Source of the DNA: Loktanella sp. S4079
GTDB lineage: Bacteria; Pseudomonadota; Alphaproteobacteria; Rhodobacterales; Rhodobacteraceae
Assembly (NCBI RefSeq): GCF_000967725.1
Contig: NZ_JXYE01000006.1
Coordinates: forward strand, 124,001 to 188,000
Length of the DNA: 64,000 bases
Direction: 5' to 3'
A program made the translations under genes and the position numbers. The notes under the pieces were generated by a model. It was not told where the DNA came from, ran no database searches, and saw only the letters and a program-made list of their open reading frames with translations. Position 1 is the first letter of the stretch. Each line of letters opens with the position of its first letter. This document shows, in pieces, positions 33,205-41,348 of this stretch.

Positions 33205-34451
33205 ATCTTTACCATCATGCCATCTGCAAGCGAGAGGCGGTAGGCCTTGATCGCAGGAACGAGGCTCGCGATTGCTGCGGCACCAACGACGCAGGCCATG
33301 ACCCAAAATTCGCGGGCCGTGGGTGCCTCGATCGGTAGCCAGATGCCGAAAGCGGCATCCACCCAAGGCTGCGCGAGCATCAGCCCGACGTAGAGCAGAG
33401 CAAACCCCAGAATTGCGCCTATCGCGGCCATGAGCATTGCCTCGCACACCAGCAATCCCAGTATCGTTGTCGGTCGCGCGCCCATCGCCCGCCAAATCGC
33501 CATTTCGCGCCGTCGCTCATTCAAGCTAGAGAAAATCATCGCCATCATACCAAGAAGCGCTGTGACCACGACCATCGCTGATACCCCTAAGAGCGCCGTT
33601 TCCGCGATACCGACGATTTGCCACAACTCGCTAAGGGCGACACCCGGCAGAATGGCGAGCAGCGGTTCCTCGGGGTATTCGTTGATCCACCGTTGTAATC
33701 CAAAGATTTGCAGGCGGGATTCGACGCCGACAAGTGCGGCGGTAATGGCCGTTGGCTTTAGGTCCATGTTTCGAATGACATCAACTGGCGTTGATTGACC
33801 GGGAATCTGCGCGCCGCTTTGCCAATCCACATGGATTGCCTCGATTGCTTCTAAGCTGACAATAACCGTTCGGTCGACGGGTGTGCCGGTCTTGGCGATG
33901 ATCCCTGCGACCCGAAAGGGTTGATCGTCATGCGCCGTAAAAGATGCCAGCCCATGAGATACCACGATGGGGTCGCCAACGGCATAGCCCAAGGTTTCCG
34001 CCACATCGGCACCGATTACCGCGTCATAGAGGTCTTGAAGGCCGTGACTATTGGAAATGCTCAGCGACCGACCTCCGCGATATTTGTAGTGTTCAAAGAA
34101 CGCGGGTGTTGTTCCCATCACCCGGAACTGTCGGTGACTGTCGCCAAGCGAGATTGGAACGATCCAATCCACTTCTGGGCGATCCGCGATGTCTTGATAG
34201 CTTTGCCATGTGACGTTGTTCGTGGCGTTGCCGATCCGAAAGACGGAGTAGAGCAAGAGCTGCACTGATCCAGAGCGCGCCCCGACGATCAGATCTGTCC
34301 CAGAGATCGTGTCAGCAAAGCTTGCGCGCGCACCTGTGCGGGTTTTTTCGACCCCCAAGAACAGCGCAACCGAAAGAGCGATAGCGAGCACCGTCATCCC
34401 AACGGTCAAGGCACGGGCACGAAGCGATCCGATAGCAAGACGAAGGATCAT
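33201..34451 (-). CDS. FtsX-like (MacB/LolC-type) ABC transporter permease
   Basis: A 416-residue inner-membrane protein. One N-terminal helix ('LTVGMTVLAIALSVALFLGVEKTR') is followed by a periplasmic MacB-PCD-like domain of about 230 residues, then three C-terminal helices ('ALLGVSAMVVVTALLGMMAMIFSSL', 'MLMAAIGAILGFALLYVGL', 'VMACVVGAAAIASLVPAI'). The coupling motif 'ERRREMAIWRAMGARPTTILGLLVCEAM' is typical of FtsX permeases. It pairs with the preceding LolD-like ATPase (ATGA overlap at 34448-34451). MacB/LolC-type systems work on the periplasmic side rather than as channels, so here it may move a metal or metal-binding protein together with ZrgA and DUF3299. Confidence 0.87.
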   Translation of the reverse strand: MILRLAIGSLRARALTVGMTVLAIALSVALFLGVEKTRTGARASFADTISGTDLIVGARSGSVQLLLYSVFRIGNATNNVTWQSYQDIADRPEVDWIVPISLGDSHRQFRVMGTTPAFFEHYKYRGGRSLSISNSHGLQDLYDAVIGADVAETLGYAVGDPIVVSHGLASFTAHDDQPFRVAGIIAKTGTPVDRTVIVSLEAIEAIHVDWQSGAQIPGQSTPVDVIRNMDLKPTAITAALVGVESRLQIFGLQRWINEYPEEPLLAILPGVALSELWQIVGIAETALLGVSAMVVVTALLGMMAMIFSSLNERRREMAIWRAMGARPTTILGLLVCEAMLMAAIGAILGFALLYVGLMLAQPWVDAAFGIWLPIEAPTAREFWVMACVVGAAAIASLVPAIKAYRLSLADGMMVKI

Positions 34452-35143
34452 GCTGTGCCCCTGTGTGTTGTCACGATGTCTTGCAAGTTGATCACCCTGT
34501 CAAAGCGCTCCCCAAGTCTTTCGTCATGGCTGACCATAAGAAGCGAGGACTTGGCCCGATTTGTTTGATCAAAAAGCAAACTGAGAAAGCTGTCTTGGGT
34601 CGCTGCATCAAGCGCGGAGGTTGGTTCGTCCGCGACGATCAGCGGCGGCGATCCAATGAGCGCACGCGCGACCGCCACGCGCTGCTGCTGCCCAACGCTG
34701 AGGCTACCTGAGGGTTGGCTCAACACGCCGTCGGGCAAGCCGAGCGCGCGACATAGGCGCGCCGCCTCGTTCAATGGGTCGTTAGCCCTTGCCTTGCGTG
34801 CCGGGGCAAAGCGTAACGGAAGTAGGATATTGTCCGCGACACGTGCATAGGGCAGCAAGTTGAACTGCTGAAAGATGACCCCGATCCGATCCGCGCGAAA
34901 ACGATCGCGACGGCCCGCGCGCATCGCACCAAGGTCGGTCCCGTCAACCACGACACTGCCGCTCTGTGCGGCGACAATTCCGCAAACGAGCGACAACAGC
35001 GTCGATTTGCCTGAACCGCTTTCACCAAGAAGCAGCACGCTCTCTGCGTGCCCGATTTCAAATGTCGGACATGAAATCGCGAACCCGCCCCGCCCCGGCC
35101 AGGCATAAGAGACATCGGTCATCGACAGGGCAAGTTCAGTCAT
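34448..35143 (-). CDS. LolD-like ABC transporter ATP-binding protein
   Basis: A 231-residue single-domain ATPase. Walker A is GESGSGKST near residues 37-45, followed by 'LLSLVCGIVAAQSGSVVVDGTDLGAM'; the Q-loop is 'IGVIFQQFNLLPY', the signature LSVGQQQRVAVARAL, Walker B LIVADEPTSALD and switch His 'MVSHD'. This matches the LolD/MacB class that pairs with FtsX-type permeases. It lies 7 bp after the zrgA stop on the same strand and overlaps the permease start. Together they form the MacB-like half of the zinc-type locus. Confidence 0.88.
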   Translation of the reverse strand: MTELALSMTDVSYAWPGRGGFAISCPTFEIGHAESVLLLGESGSGKSTLLSLVCGIVAAQSGSVVVDGTDLGAMRAGRRDRFRADRIGVIFQQFNLLPYARVADNILLPLRFAPARKARANDPLNEAARLCRALGLPDGVLSQPSGSLSVGQQQRVAVARALIGSPPLIVADEPTSALDAATQDSFLSLLFDQTNRAKSSLLMVSHDERLGERFDRVINLQDIVTTHRGTA

Positions 35144-35150
35144 TGGCGTA

Positions 35151-35735
35151 TCAGCGTTCGTTCAGGCGCAAGCTAGGGTCATTCCGGCTGATCTCGGCGG
35201 CACCCGCACCCGCGTCAGTGACATACTGTACTTCGATCTCTTGCGCGTTTCCAAAATTGTCAAAGAACGGAAAGGTGATCTCGGTCAGCTCTTGGGGATG
35301 GGCGCAGGCAAAGACGTAGTTCGCACTGAATTCGCTGTGGGACGCGTCATCTGCGTGGTCGTCGTGTTCATGTTCGTCGTGATTGTGGTCATGGTGATCA
35401 TCGTCATAATGGTGCTCTTCGTCTCCATGCAGATGCGCGCGCGTTTCGGTCAGCCGGCACTCTGCGTCGGGTGAAAGCGTCACGACGTTTTCGGGCAAAA
35501 CCAACTGCCGGATCGCAGCGGCGACCGCATCTTTGTCGGTGTCAGAACTTGGTTCGTATTCAAAACCAACGATGTCCATGCCCGGCGCATCCAAGTGAAT
35601 TTCGAGCAGCCCGTCTTCAACTGCGAGCTCTAGGGTGCTGACACCGTGGACATGGGCGTCTAACGCGCGTGTGTCTTGGGCCAAAACCGGCGCGGCAATG
35701 AGCGTGGTGATTAATGCCAATGGGACGGTTTTCAT
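35151..35735 (-). CDS. zrgA: ZrgA family (DUF2796) zinc-uptake-associated periplasmic protein
   Basis: A 194-residue exported protein with signal peptide MKTVPLALITTLIAAPVLAQ and the DUF2796 start 'DAHVHGVSTLELAVEDGLLEIHLDAPGMDIVGFEY' (by parts). A stretch of about 33 residues (101-133) consists almost entirely of His, Asp, Glu and Asn, a flexible metal-binding arm like those of ZnuA and ZrgA. A second conserved half reads 'YVFACAHPQELTEITFPFFDNF'. AAAGGA precedes the ATG at 35735. In Vibrio, zrgABCDE supports zinc uptake. Here the same gene types follow in order, preceded by a peptide/nickel-type importer. Confidence 0.87.
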   Translation of the reverse strand: MKTVPLALITTLIAAPVLAQDTRALDAHVHGVSTLELAVEDGLLEIHLDAPGMDIVGFEYEPSSDTDKDAVAAAIRQLVLPENVVTLSPDAECRLTETRAHLHGDEEHHYDDDHHDHNHDEHEHDDHADDASHSEFSANYVFACAHPQELTEITFPFFDNFGNAQEIEVQYVTDAGAGAAEISRNDPSLRLNER

Positions 35736-35765
35736 GATGATTCCTTTCGTCAAATTATTGAATGG

Positions 35766-37220
35766 TCATAACGTGGGTATTGCAACGCTTTGGCGTGGTA
35801 CGTCGGGCGTCGCGTTTTCATGGGATTGCGCATCCAGTGCCAGCACAGTGTCTGCGGTGTTACGGATCAGCGCCGTGTCATGGCTGATGAGCATTAGGGC
35901 GACCCCGTCGTCTTGGGTGGTTTGGGTCAAGAGCGCGATCACCCGCTTTTGTGTGATGGGGTCCAGCCGCGAGGTTGGCTCATCCGCGCAGATAAAGCTG
36001 GGAGTTCTTAGCAAGACACGCAACAGCGACAGGCGCTGTAGCTCCCCTCCGGATACCGCATCGGGACGACGCTTCAGCAGTGCTGGATCAAGGTCAAGTT
36101 GCTCGAGCAACGCGTCAATTTTGCCGTGCGCACAGCCCGAAAAGGCAACAGTGTCATCCAATGTCTGACCAAGGCTGCGTTTGCGGGGAAAGGCGGAAAC
36201 CGGATCCTGATACAGTTTTTGAAAGCTGTGCGGGGCCTCGCCCGCCCGCCGCAAGACTTGCCCCGCGCGCGGCGTGATCAGCCCCAAGAGCGCATCACCA
36301 AGCGAGGATTTACCGCAACCAGACGGGCCGGTCACGCCAAATACATGCCCTTGCGCAATCGAGAACGACACACCCGAAAATAGGGTTTTGTTTGCGCGCG
36401 CGACGGTCAAATCATGTGCCGTTACGACAGCAGGAGCGGTGGGGGATCGTGGTTCTTTTGGTGACCAACGCTCGGGGTCTGCCTCCAAGAATTCTTGGGT
36501 ATAAGTCGCGCGTGGTGAGGCGAAGATCTGATGGGTGTCGCCCTGTTCGACGACCTCGCCCCGACGTAGCACGATCATTTGACTGCCGAGCCGTTGTGCG
36601 AGCGCCAGATCATGTGTGATCACCAAAAGCCCGCCGCTGTCGCCCATTTCATTCATCAGCAGCTTCGCAACATCATCGCGGCGCGGCGCGTCGAGCCCTT
36701 TGGTTGGTTCGTCTGCGATCACAATCCGCGCACCACCGGCGCGCGCTGCGGCGATGGCAACGCGTTGCGCCATCCCGCCCGATAATGTGTGCGGATATTT
36801 GTTTTCAGCGCCAGCGAGGCCTAGGGCAGCGAGGTCATCTCGTGCTTGTCTATCGGCCTGCTGGCGGTGCAATCCCCGGACCAGCGTGTGGGTTTCTGCC
36901 ACTTGGTTACGGGCGCGCATCAACGGGTCGAGCGACAACCAAGGTTCTTGGGGCAGGACGCCGATTTGTCGCCCCCAAAGGCCGCGAAACTGATCGGGGG
37001 CACCGGCATTCAAAATCTGTTTGCCAATCGCAACACGCCCCTTAGCGGTGAGGGTGGCGGGAAGCGTCCCCATAATCGCCTGCGCCATTAGGCTCTTGCC
37101 GGATCCAGTTTCGCCAAGAATGACGAGAGGGACGCCGGGATCAAGACGCAATGATAGTGGCTTCAACAGGGTGGTTTTGCCATCCATTATGGTGATGTCT
37201 TCGGCTTGGAGTAGGCTCAT
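35766..37220 (-). CDS. Peptide/nickel-type ABC transporter ATPase, fused OppD-OppF (DppDF)
   Basis: A 484-residue ATPase with two domains, as in fused dipeptide/nickel importers. Domain 1 has GETGSGKS, the signature LSGGMAQRVAIAAA and VIADEPTKGLD. Domain 2 has GPSGCGKSS, the signature VSGGELQRLSLLRV and FICADEPTSRLD. Both switch histidines are present (VITHD, LISHD). The ATG at 37220 overlaps the permease stop (ATGA); the longer frame to 37313 lies inside that gene. Its stop is 30 bp before zrgA, close enough for one transcript, which links peptide/metallophore-type import with the zinc-type genes. Confidence 0.88.
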   Translation of the reverse strand: MSLLQAEDITIMDGKTTLLKPLSLRLDPGVPLVILGETGSGKSLMAQAIMGTLPATLTAKGRVAIGKQILNAGAPDQFRGLWGRQIGVLPQEPWLSLDPLMRARNQVAETHTLVRGLHRQQADRQARDDLAALGLAGAENKYPHTLSGGMAQRVAIAAARAGGARIVIADEPTKGLDAPRRDDVAKLLMNEMGDSGGLLVITHDLALAQRLGSQMIVLRRGEVVEQGDTHQIFASPRATYTQEFLEADPERWSPKEPRSPTAPAVVTAHDLTVARANKTLFSGVSFSIAQGHVFGVTGPSGCGKSSLGDALLGLITPRAGQVLRRAGEAPHSFQKLYQDPVSAFPRKRSLGQTLDDTVAFSGCAHGKIDALLEQLDLDPALLKRRPDAVSGGELQRLSLLRVLLRTPSFICADEPTSRLDPITQKRVIALLTQTTQDDGVALMLISHDTALIRNTADTVLALDAQSHENATPDVPRQSVAIPTL

Positions 37221-38035
37221 GATATGCGGCTCCCAGCAAGCAGGGTTAGACCCAAAAGCAGGGTGAAAGTGGCGATGACAGGCGACAAAAGTGCGAGCGG
37301 TGCTTCGCGCCAATAGGGCAGTAGCTCAACCATCATCAGGCCCAGTTCCGGCGTCGGTGCGCGCATCCCAACATGCACAAAGCCGAGGGCGGCAATCGCC
37401 ATAATCGCTGTTGCGGTTCCAAATGCGGCGGCTGTCAGCATCATTGGTGCGATTTCTGGCCAAATATGAACGCGGAACAGATAGACTGGGCCAAACCCCA
37501 GCAGTCTTGAGGCCTGCACCGCAGGTGAGGCGATGACCTCTCGCGATGTGGCACGGGTGAGCCGGAAAAATTCGACCCAAAGCACAAGCGAGAGCCCGGC
37601 CCAAAACCCAAGCGCTGTCCCCGGGACCATCGCCAGCACGATCAGAACCAACAGAAGTCCGGGCAGCGCCAAGAGCGCATCAGCAACAATGACCAGCAGG
37701 CGTTCGATCCAGCCCCCCATCGCCGCCGCCAAGGTCCCAAGCACGAGGCCAGCCCCCGCTGCGGTGATCACTGCGGCAACGGCAATTATTGGCGAGAGCC
37801 AAAGTGCATCGACCAAACGATGATAGACTGAGCGCCCAAGATGGTCATACCCCAGCGGTGCTAGCGGTTCCGGCCCGGATAACGCCTTGAGCAAGGATTG
37901 TTCAAAGGCGTCACCCGGTACAATCACCGATCCCAGCAATGCAAAAAGTGCGACGACAAAGACAAGCGCAGCCCCGATTATTGGTGTGATCCGCCACGAT
38001 GTCGACCTTAGGTCCAGTGCGTTCATATGGTTCAT
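37217..38035 (-). CDS. Peptide/nickel-type ABC transporter permease (OppC/DppC-like)
   Basis: A 272-residue inner-membrane protein of the second-permease class. A cytosolic N-terminus and first helix ('ITPIIGAALVFVVALFALLGSVI') precede 'APLGYDHLGRSVYHRLVDALWLSPIIAVAAVITAAGAGLVLG', where D-x-x-GR-x-V is the DppC hallmark (normally D-x-x-GRDV; here S replaces D). The binding-protein-dependent EAA-like loop is 'LTRATSREVIASPAVQASRLLG'. Both ends are coupled by ATGA (38032-38035 and 37217-37220). It forms the translocation pore with the OppB-like subunit. Confidence 0.87.
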   Translation of the reverse strand: MNHMNALDLRSTSWRITPIIGAALVFVVALFALLGSVIVPGDAFEQSLLKALSGPEPLAPLGYDHLGRSVYHRLVDALWLSPIIAVAAVITAAGAGLVLGTLAAAMGGWIERLLVIVADALLALPGLLLVLIVLAMVPGTALGFWAGLSLVLWVEFFRLTRATSREVIASPAVQASRLLGFGPVYLFRVHIWPEIAPMMLTAAAFGTATAIMAIAALGFVHVGMRAPTPELGLMMVELLPYWREAPLALLSPVIATFTLLLGLTLLAGSRIS

Positions 38036-38961
38036 GATGCGACCCTCGGATCGATGCGACGGACCGTCAGATCAATGGCCGTATTCACAGCGACAAACCC
38101 AAGTCCAAGCACCAAGGCAGTCCCTTGCACCATCGGCACATCGCGCGAAAAGATTGCGTGCACCAATGCGTGCCCGATCCCCGGCCAGCCAAAGATCGAT
38201 TCAACGATGATGACACCTTCGACCAGTGTCACAAATTGCAGACCCAGATATGTGGTAAGTGGCACGGCAACATTACGTAGCCCATGTCGCAGCAGTGTTT
38301 GCCGTGTGGAAAGGCCCTTCCAGTGTGCAAAGCGCCAAAAGGGCATCTCGGCGATGCGGGCCATCGCGTCACGGGCGATACGTGCATTAACAGCGGCAAG
38401 CCCAAGCGCTAGCGTGAGGCTTGGCAAGATAAAATGCTTTGCTTCTCCGTGGCCGGCTGCCGGTAGCCAGCGTAACTGTACGGCGATGACGACAATCAAA
38501 ACCAATGCCATCAAGAATTGAGGGATAGCCTTGAGCCCGGTCGAGACCAAGAGCAGTCCACGGTCGAGCCAACCATTCGGTTTCAGGCCTGCTAGAATAC
38601 CCAGTGGTGGTCCCATCAACAACGAGAGCAAAATCGCCACGCAGGCCAGCGATACCGACGCACCGAGCTGATGCGTGATCTCGTTTATGACAGGTTGTCC
38701 GGTGACCAATGAGTTGCCGAAATCCAGCCGCATCAAATCGCCAAGCCATTGCAAAAGCGCGGGCAGGGCGGGGCCGTCTAGGCCAAGTTCATTGCGGACT
38801 GCATCGGCTGCGGCCGCGTCAATGTGGTCATAGCCGTAGCGGCCAGCGGCGATCCGCCATGCCGCATCTCCGGGAAGGCTGCGCATCATAATGAATGTTG
38901 CGGTCCCAATCAGAACCGCAACCATCACCGCTTGCACAAAGCGCGAAGCGATTACGTTCAT
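38032..38961 (-). CDS. Peptide/nickel-type ABC transporter permease (OppB/DppB-like)
   Basis: A 309-residue inner-membrane protein. It begins 'MNVIASRFVQAVMVAVLIGTATFIMMRSLPGD', whose RSLPGD block is the DppB/NikB N-terminal signature, followed by 'LGLDGPALPALLQWLGDLMRLDFGNSLVTGQPV', where 'LDFG.S' is typical, and 'NARIARDAMARIAEMPFWRFAHWKGLSTRQTLLRHGLRNVAVPL' as the coupling loop. The ATG at 38961 overlaps the binding-protein stop (ATGA); a GTG three codons upstream is less likely. It pairs with the OppC-like subunit. Confidence 0.88.
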   Translation of the reverse strand: MNVIASRFVQAVMVAVLIGTATFIMMRSLPGDAAWRIAAGRYGYDHIDAAAADAVRNELGLDGPALPALLQWLGDLMRLDFGNSLVTGQPVINEITHQLGASVSLACVAILLSLLMGPPLGILAGLKPNGWLDRGLLLVSTGLKAIPQFLMALVLIVVIAVQLRWLPAAGHGEAKHFILPSLTLALGLAAVNARIARDAMARIAEMPFWRFAHWKGLSTRQTLLRHGLRNVAVPLTTYLGLQFVTLVEGVIIVESIFGWPGIGHALVHAIFSRDVPMVQGTALVLGLGFVAVNTAIDLTVRRIDPRVAS

Positions 38962-40463
38962 TCTGACCACCGAATTTCCTGAAGGCCAAAGGACCGTTCG
39001 AAGGGATCAACGGTCGCGCCGGTGACTGTATCAGAAACGGCAAGCGTTTGTTGATACCAAGCGATTGGGATAATCGGCAACTCCGATTGCAAGATCGCTG
39101 CGGCTTGGGCCTTGTGCGTGTTGCTGCCATCACCACGTGCGATGGCCTGTACAAGGTTGGCAAATTCTGCGTTCTGCCAATTCATAGCGCCCCAATCCCC
39201 GTTACCGACATAATCGCCGCGCACTGTGCCAATTGGATCAGGGATCAGCGAAAAATTCCGTGCGATTAGCCCAAGATCAAGCGAACCATCTTGGTGCCCG
39301 GCAGGTATCTCCGATGAGTTGGTGGTGTTGATGATCAATTCAACGCCGATGGCCCGAAATTGCTGTTCGAGAACCGCAGCCACGAGTGGCAGTTCTGGTC
39401 GGTCGGGATATGTCGTCAGGGTAATCGTGAACCGCTCGCTTTCGCGGGTGAGAATGCCGTCTTCTCCGGTCCGCCAGCCCAAATCAGCGAGCAAGGCCCT
39501 TGCTTCTTCGGGGTCGTAGGTCAATGGCGCAAGCGCGTCGTCGTGCCATCCTGCGATTGATGGCGGAAAGAGCTGGCTCGCACCTTGGGGGTAACGCAAC
39601 ACGGCTTTTGCGATCCCTGCACGATCGATTCCAAGGCTCAATGCGCGACGTGCTATGGGTTCAGACAGGGCAGGGTGGCCTGCGTTCACTTTGATCAGCA
39701 AAGTGCGCGGAATGTCGACGGCCATGACATTGACATGATCCAACATATCCAAACGCGCGACACTGGCAGGGTCAAGTCCAAATACGAATTCTGCCTCACC
39801 GGATTCGGCGATGAGAGCGCGGGTTTCTACGCGGCTCACGCCGGAATAGGTAACATCTGCGATATGGGGGGCGTGCCCCCAATAATCGGCAAAGGCTGTC
39901 GCATCGAGGCTGAGTGGCGGCTCTAATTGGGTGATTTGGTATGGTCCCGTCCCAATGATCGCGACCCCAGCACCGTCTGGCGCATATGATGCTGGCGCGA
40001 GGATTTGATAACGGAAATAGGCGAAATAGGCTGGCAGCGCGCCCACAGGCTCGGACAATGTAACCACAATTGCGCCGTCTTGGGCCGAGATCGCCGTAAT
40101 TGGCAGATCATTGAGCGGGCCGGGTTTACCTCTTGCAATCTCAAGCGCGTTTAAGACCGTTTCAGGGGTCATCGCTGTTCCGTCGTGGAACTTCACGTTC
40201 TCGCGTAGGGTAAATGTCCATGATAGGCGGTCCTCTGACGTTGCCCATGCAGTAGCTAGGCCAGCTGTCAGATTGCCGTCCGCGTCCGCATTGACGAGCG
40301 TTTCAGCAATACCCATGCGGGTGAAAATATATCCGCTCGTTGCGGGCTCTGGCGCTTGGATTTCAAATTGCGCAACCACATCAAGCGTATCGTTCGCGGC
40401 CGCCAGATTAGGCAATGCGGCAAGGGCAATTGCGGTGCTCATGTTCAATAGAAATTTGGTCAT
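38958..40463 (-). CDS. Family 5 (peptide/nickel-type) extracellular substrate-binding protein
   Basis: A 501-residue periplasmic protein with signal peptide MTKFLLNMSTAIALAALPNLAAA. The SBP_bac_5 core includes 'GIAETLVNADADGNLTAGLATAWATSEDRLSWTFTLRENVKFHDGTAMTPETVLNALE' (by parts), 'IIGTGPYQITQLEPP', 'RRALSLGIDRAGIAKAVL' and 'ELPIIPIAWYQQTLAVS'. A longer frame starts at 40532, but the signal peptide fits 40463. Ligands of this class include peptides, nickel chelates and opine metallophores. Its operon continues into zrgA and a LolD/FtsX system, which makes a metal chelate a reasonable guess. It is the first gene of the nine-gene unit. Confidence 0.87.
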   Translation of the reverse strand: MTKFLLNMSTAIALAALPNLAAANDTLDVVAQFEIQAPEPATSGYIFTRMGIAETLVNADADGNLTAGLATAWATSEDRLSWTFTLRENVKFHDGTAMTPETVLNALEIARGKPGPLNDLPITAISAQDGAIVVTLSEPVGALPAYFAYFRYQILAPASYAPDGAGVAIIGTGPYQITQLEPPLSLDATAFADYWGHAPHIADVTYSGVSRVETRALIAESGEAEFVFGLDPASVARLDMLDHVNVMAVDIPRTLLIKVNAGHPALSEPIARRALSLGIDRAGIAKAVLRYPQGASQLFPPSIAGWHDDALAPLTYDPEEARALLADLGWRTGEDGILTRESERFTITLTTYPDRPELPLVAAVLEQQFRAIGVELIINTTNSSEIPAGHQDGSLDLGLIARNFSLIPDPIGTVRGDYVGNGDWGAMNWQNAEFANLVQAIARGDGSNTHKAQAAAILQSELPIIPIAWYQQTLAVSDTVTGATVDPFERSFGLQEIRWSE

Positions 40464-40769
40464 CGGTCGCGTTTCACTTTCTTTGAGAATGCGTTTTTCG
40501 GGAAGGGATTGGTGCGACATAGACACCCCCAAAGCAGGGAAGGGATCGCAGCGCTCAGGCGTGTGCCGGTCATATATCGAGCCTAATTAGTGGTTTTCAC
40601 GTCGGTCTCGGGCGCTCTTGCTCAATTCGCGGGGTGACAAGAATCTGTTTGCCTTGCATATTTTCGGTTCAGAGTGGACGAGGTGAATTCGACTCATGCA
40701 ACTATATCAGTTACGAGATTCACGCAACAGGAATTGTTGCGTGACTGCGGTGTTAAGGGAAATTCTTGA
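40464..40769. promoter_or_regulatory. Divergent promoter region with strong inverted repeat (40720-40744)
   Basis: About 306 bp between the binding-protein gene and the Rrf2 gene. TCACGCAACA (40720-40729) and TGTTGCGTGA (40735-40744) form a perfect 10-bp inverted repeat with a 5-bp spacer, ending 25 bp before the Rrf2 ATG. A shorter AACT-N5-AGTT repeat lies at 40700-40712. The larger repeat has the size and position of an autoregulatory operator for the Rrf2 protein. I found no convincing Zur box for the zinc-type operon. Confidence 0.6.
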
Positions 40770-41180
40770 ATGAAACGGAATTCGCGTCTTTCGCTTGCCC
40801 TGCATACCTTGGGCCATATGGCTGGCACCCCCACGGAACCGCGCACCTCTGCAGAGATTGCAGAACACGCCGGAACCAATCCTGTGGTCGTCCGGCGGGT
40901 CTTGGGCAAGTTGCGCGAGGCGGGATTGCTGATCTCAGAAAAAGGACATGCCGGAGGGTGGCGGCTCGCACGTGATGCCAATCAAATAACGCTTGCTGAT
41001 GTGTACCTTGCGTTGGACGAACGGCTGGTGGCGAGCGAACCCACGCCAGAGCCGCACGATTGTTCGATCGAACACGCGCTGCATCGCCGCGTTGCCGATG
41101 TGATGCAAGACGTCGAACAAAGCCTGATTGCGAGGCTCGCCCAAACCACCATCTTAGAGGTTTGCAAGTCTGACCACTGA
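40770..41180 (+). CDS. Rrf2 family transcriptional regulator
   Basis: A 136-residue winged-helix regulator: 'RLSLALHTLGHMAG' start, 'TSAEIAEHAGTNPVVVRRVLGKLREAGLLISEKGHAGGWRLARDANQITLADVYLALDE' in consecutive blocks, matching the Rrf2 fold with its 'G..GG..L.R....I.L.D...A' wing. Unlike IscR it lacks the three-Cys cluster; only C-S-I-E-H (residue ~96) and a late Cys are present, so it resembles YwnA/CymR-type members sensing thiols, electrophiles or oxidants. GGGAA precedes the ATG. It is followed after 168 bp by a vanadium haloperoxidase on the same strand, a likely target. Confidence 0.86.
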   Translation: MKRNSRLSLALHTLGHMAGTPTEPRTSAEIAEHAGTNPVVVRRVLGKLREAGLLISEKGHAGGWRLARDANQITLADVYLALDERLVASEPTPEPHDCSIEHALHRRVADVMQDVEQSLIARLAQTTILEVCKSDH

Positions 41181-41348
41181 CCGCGCAGTTGGTGCCATAT
41201 GCGCAGATTGTCGCGACCTACCGCTGCGCCAACAGGGTAGGGGTATCATGACCGTTATTTCGCGGTTGAGTTGTGCTATTTTGTAAGCGCGTCAGTTTTA
41301 GGCGCGTACTTTTTGAATATTCATTTTTTGCAAATTGACGAGGTTATT

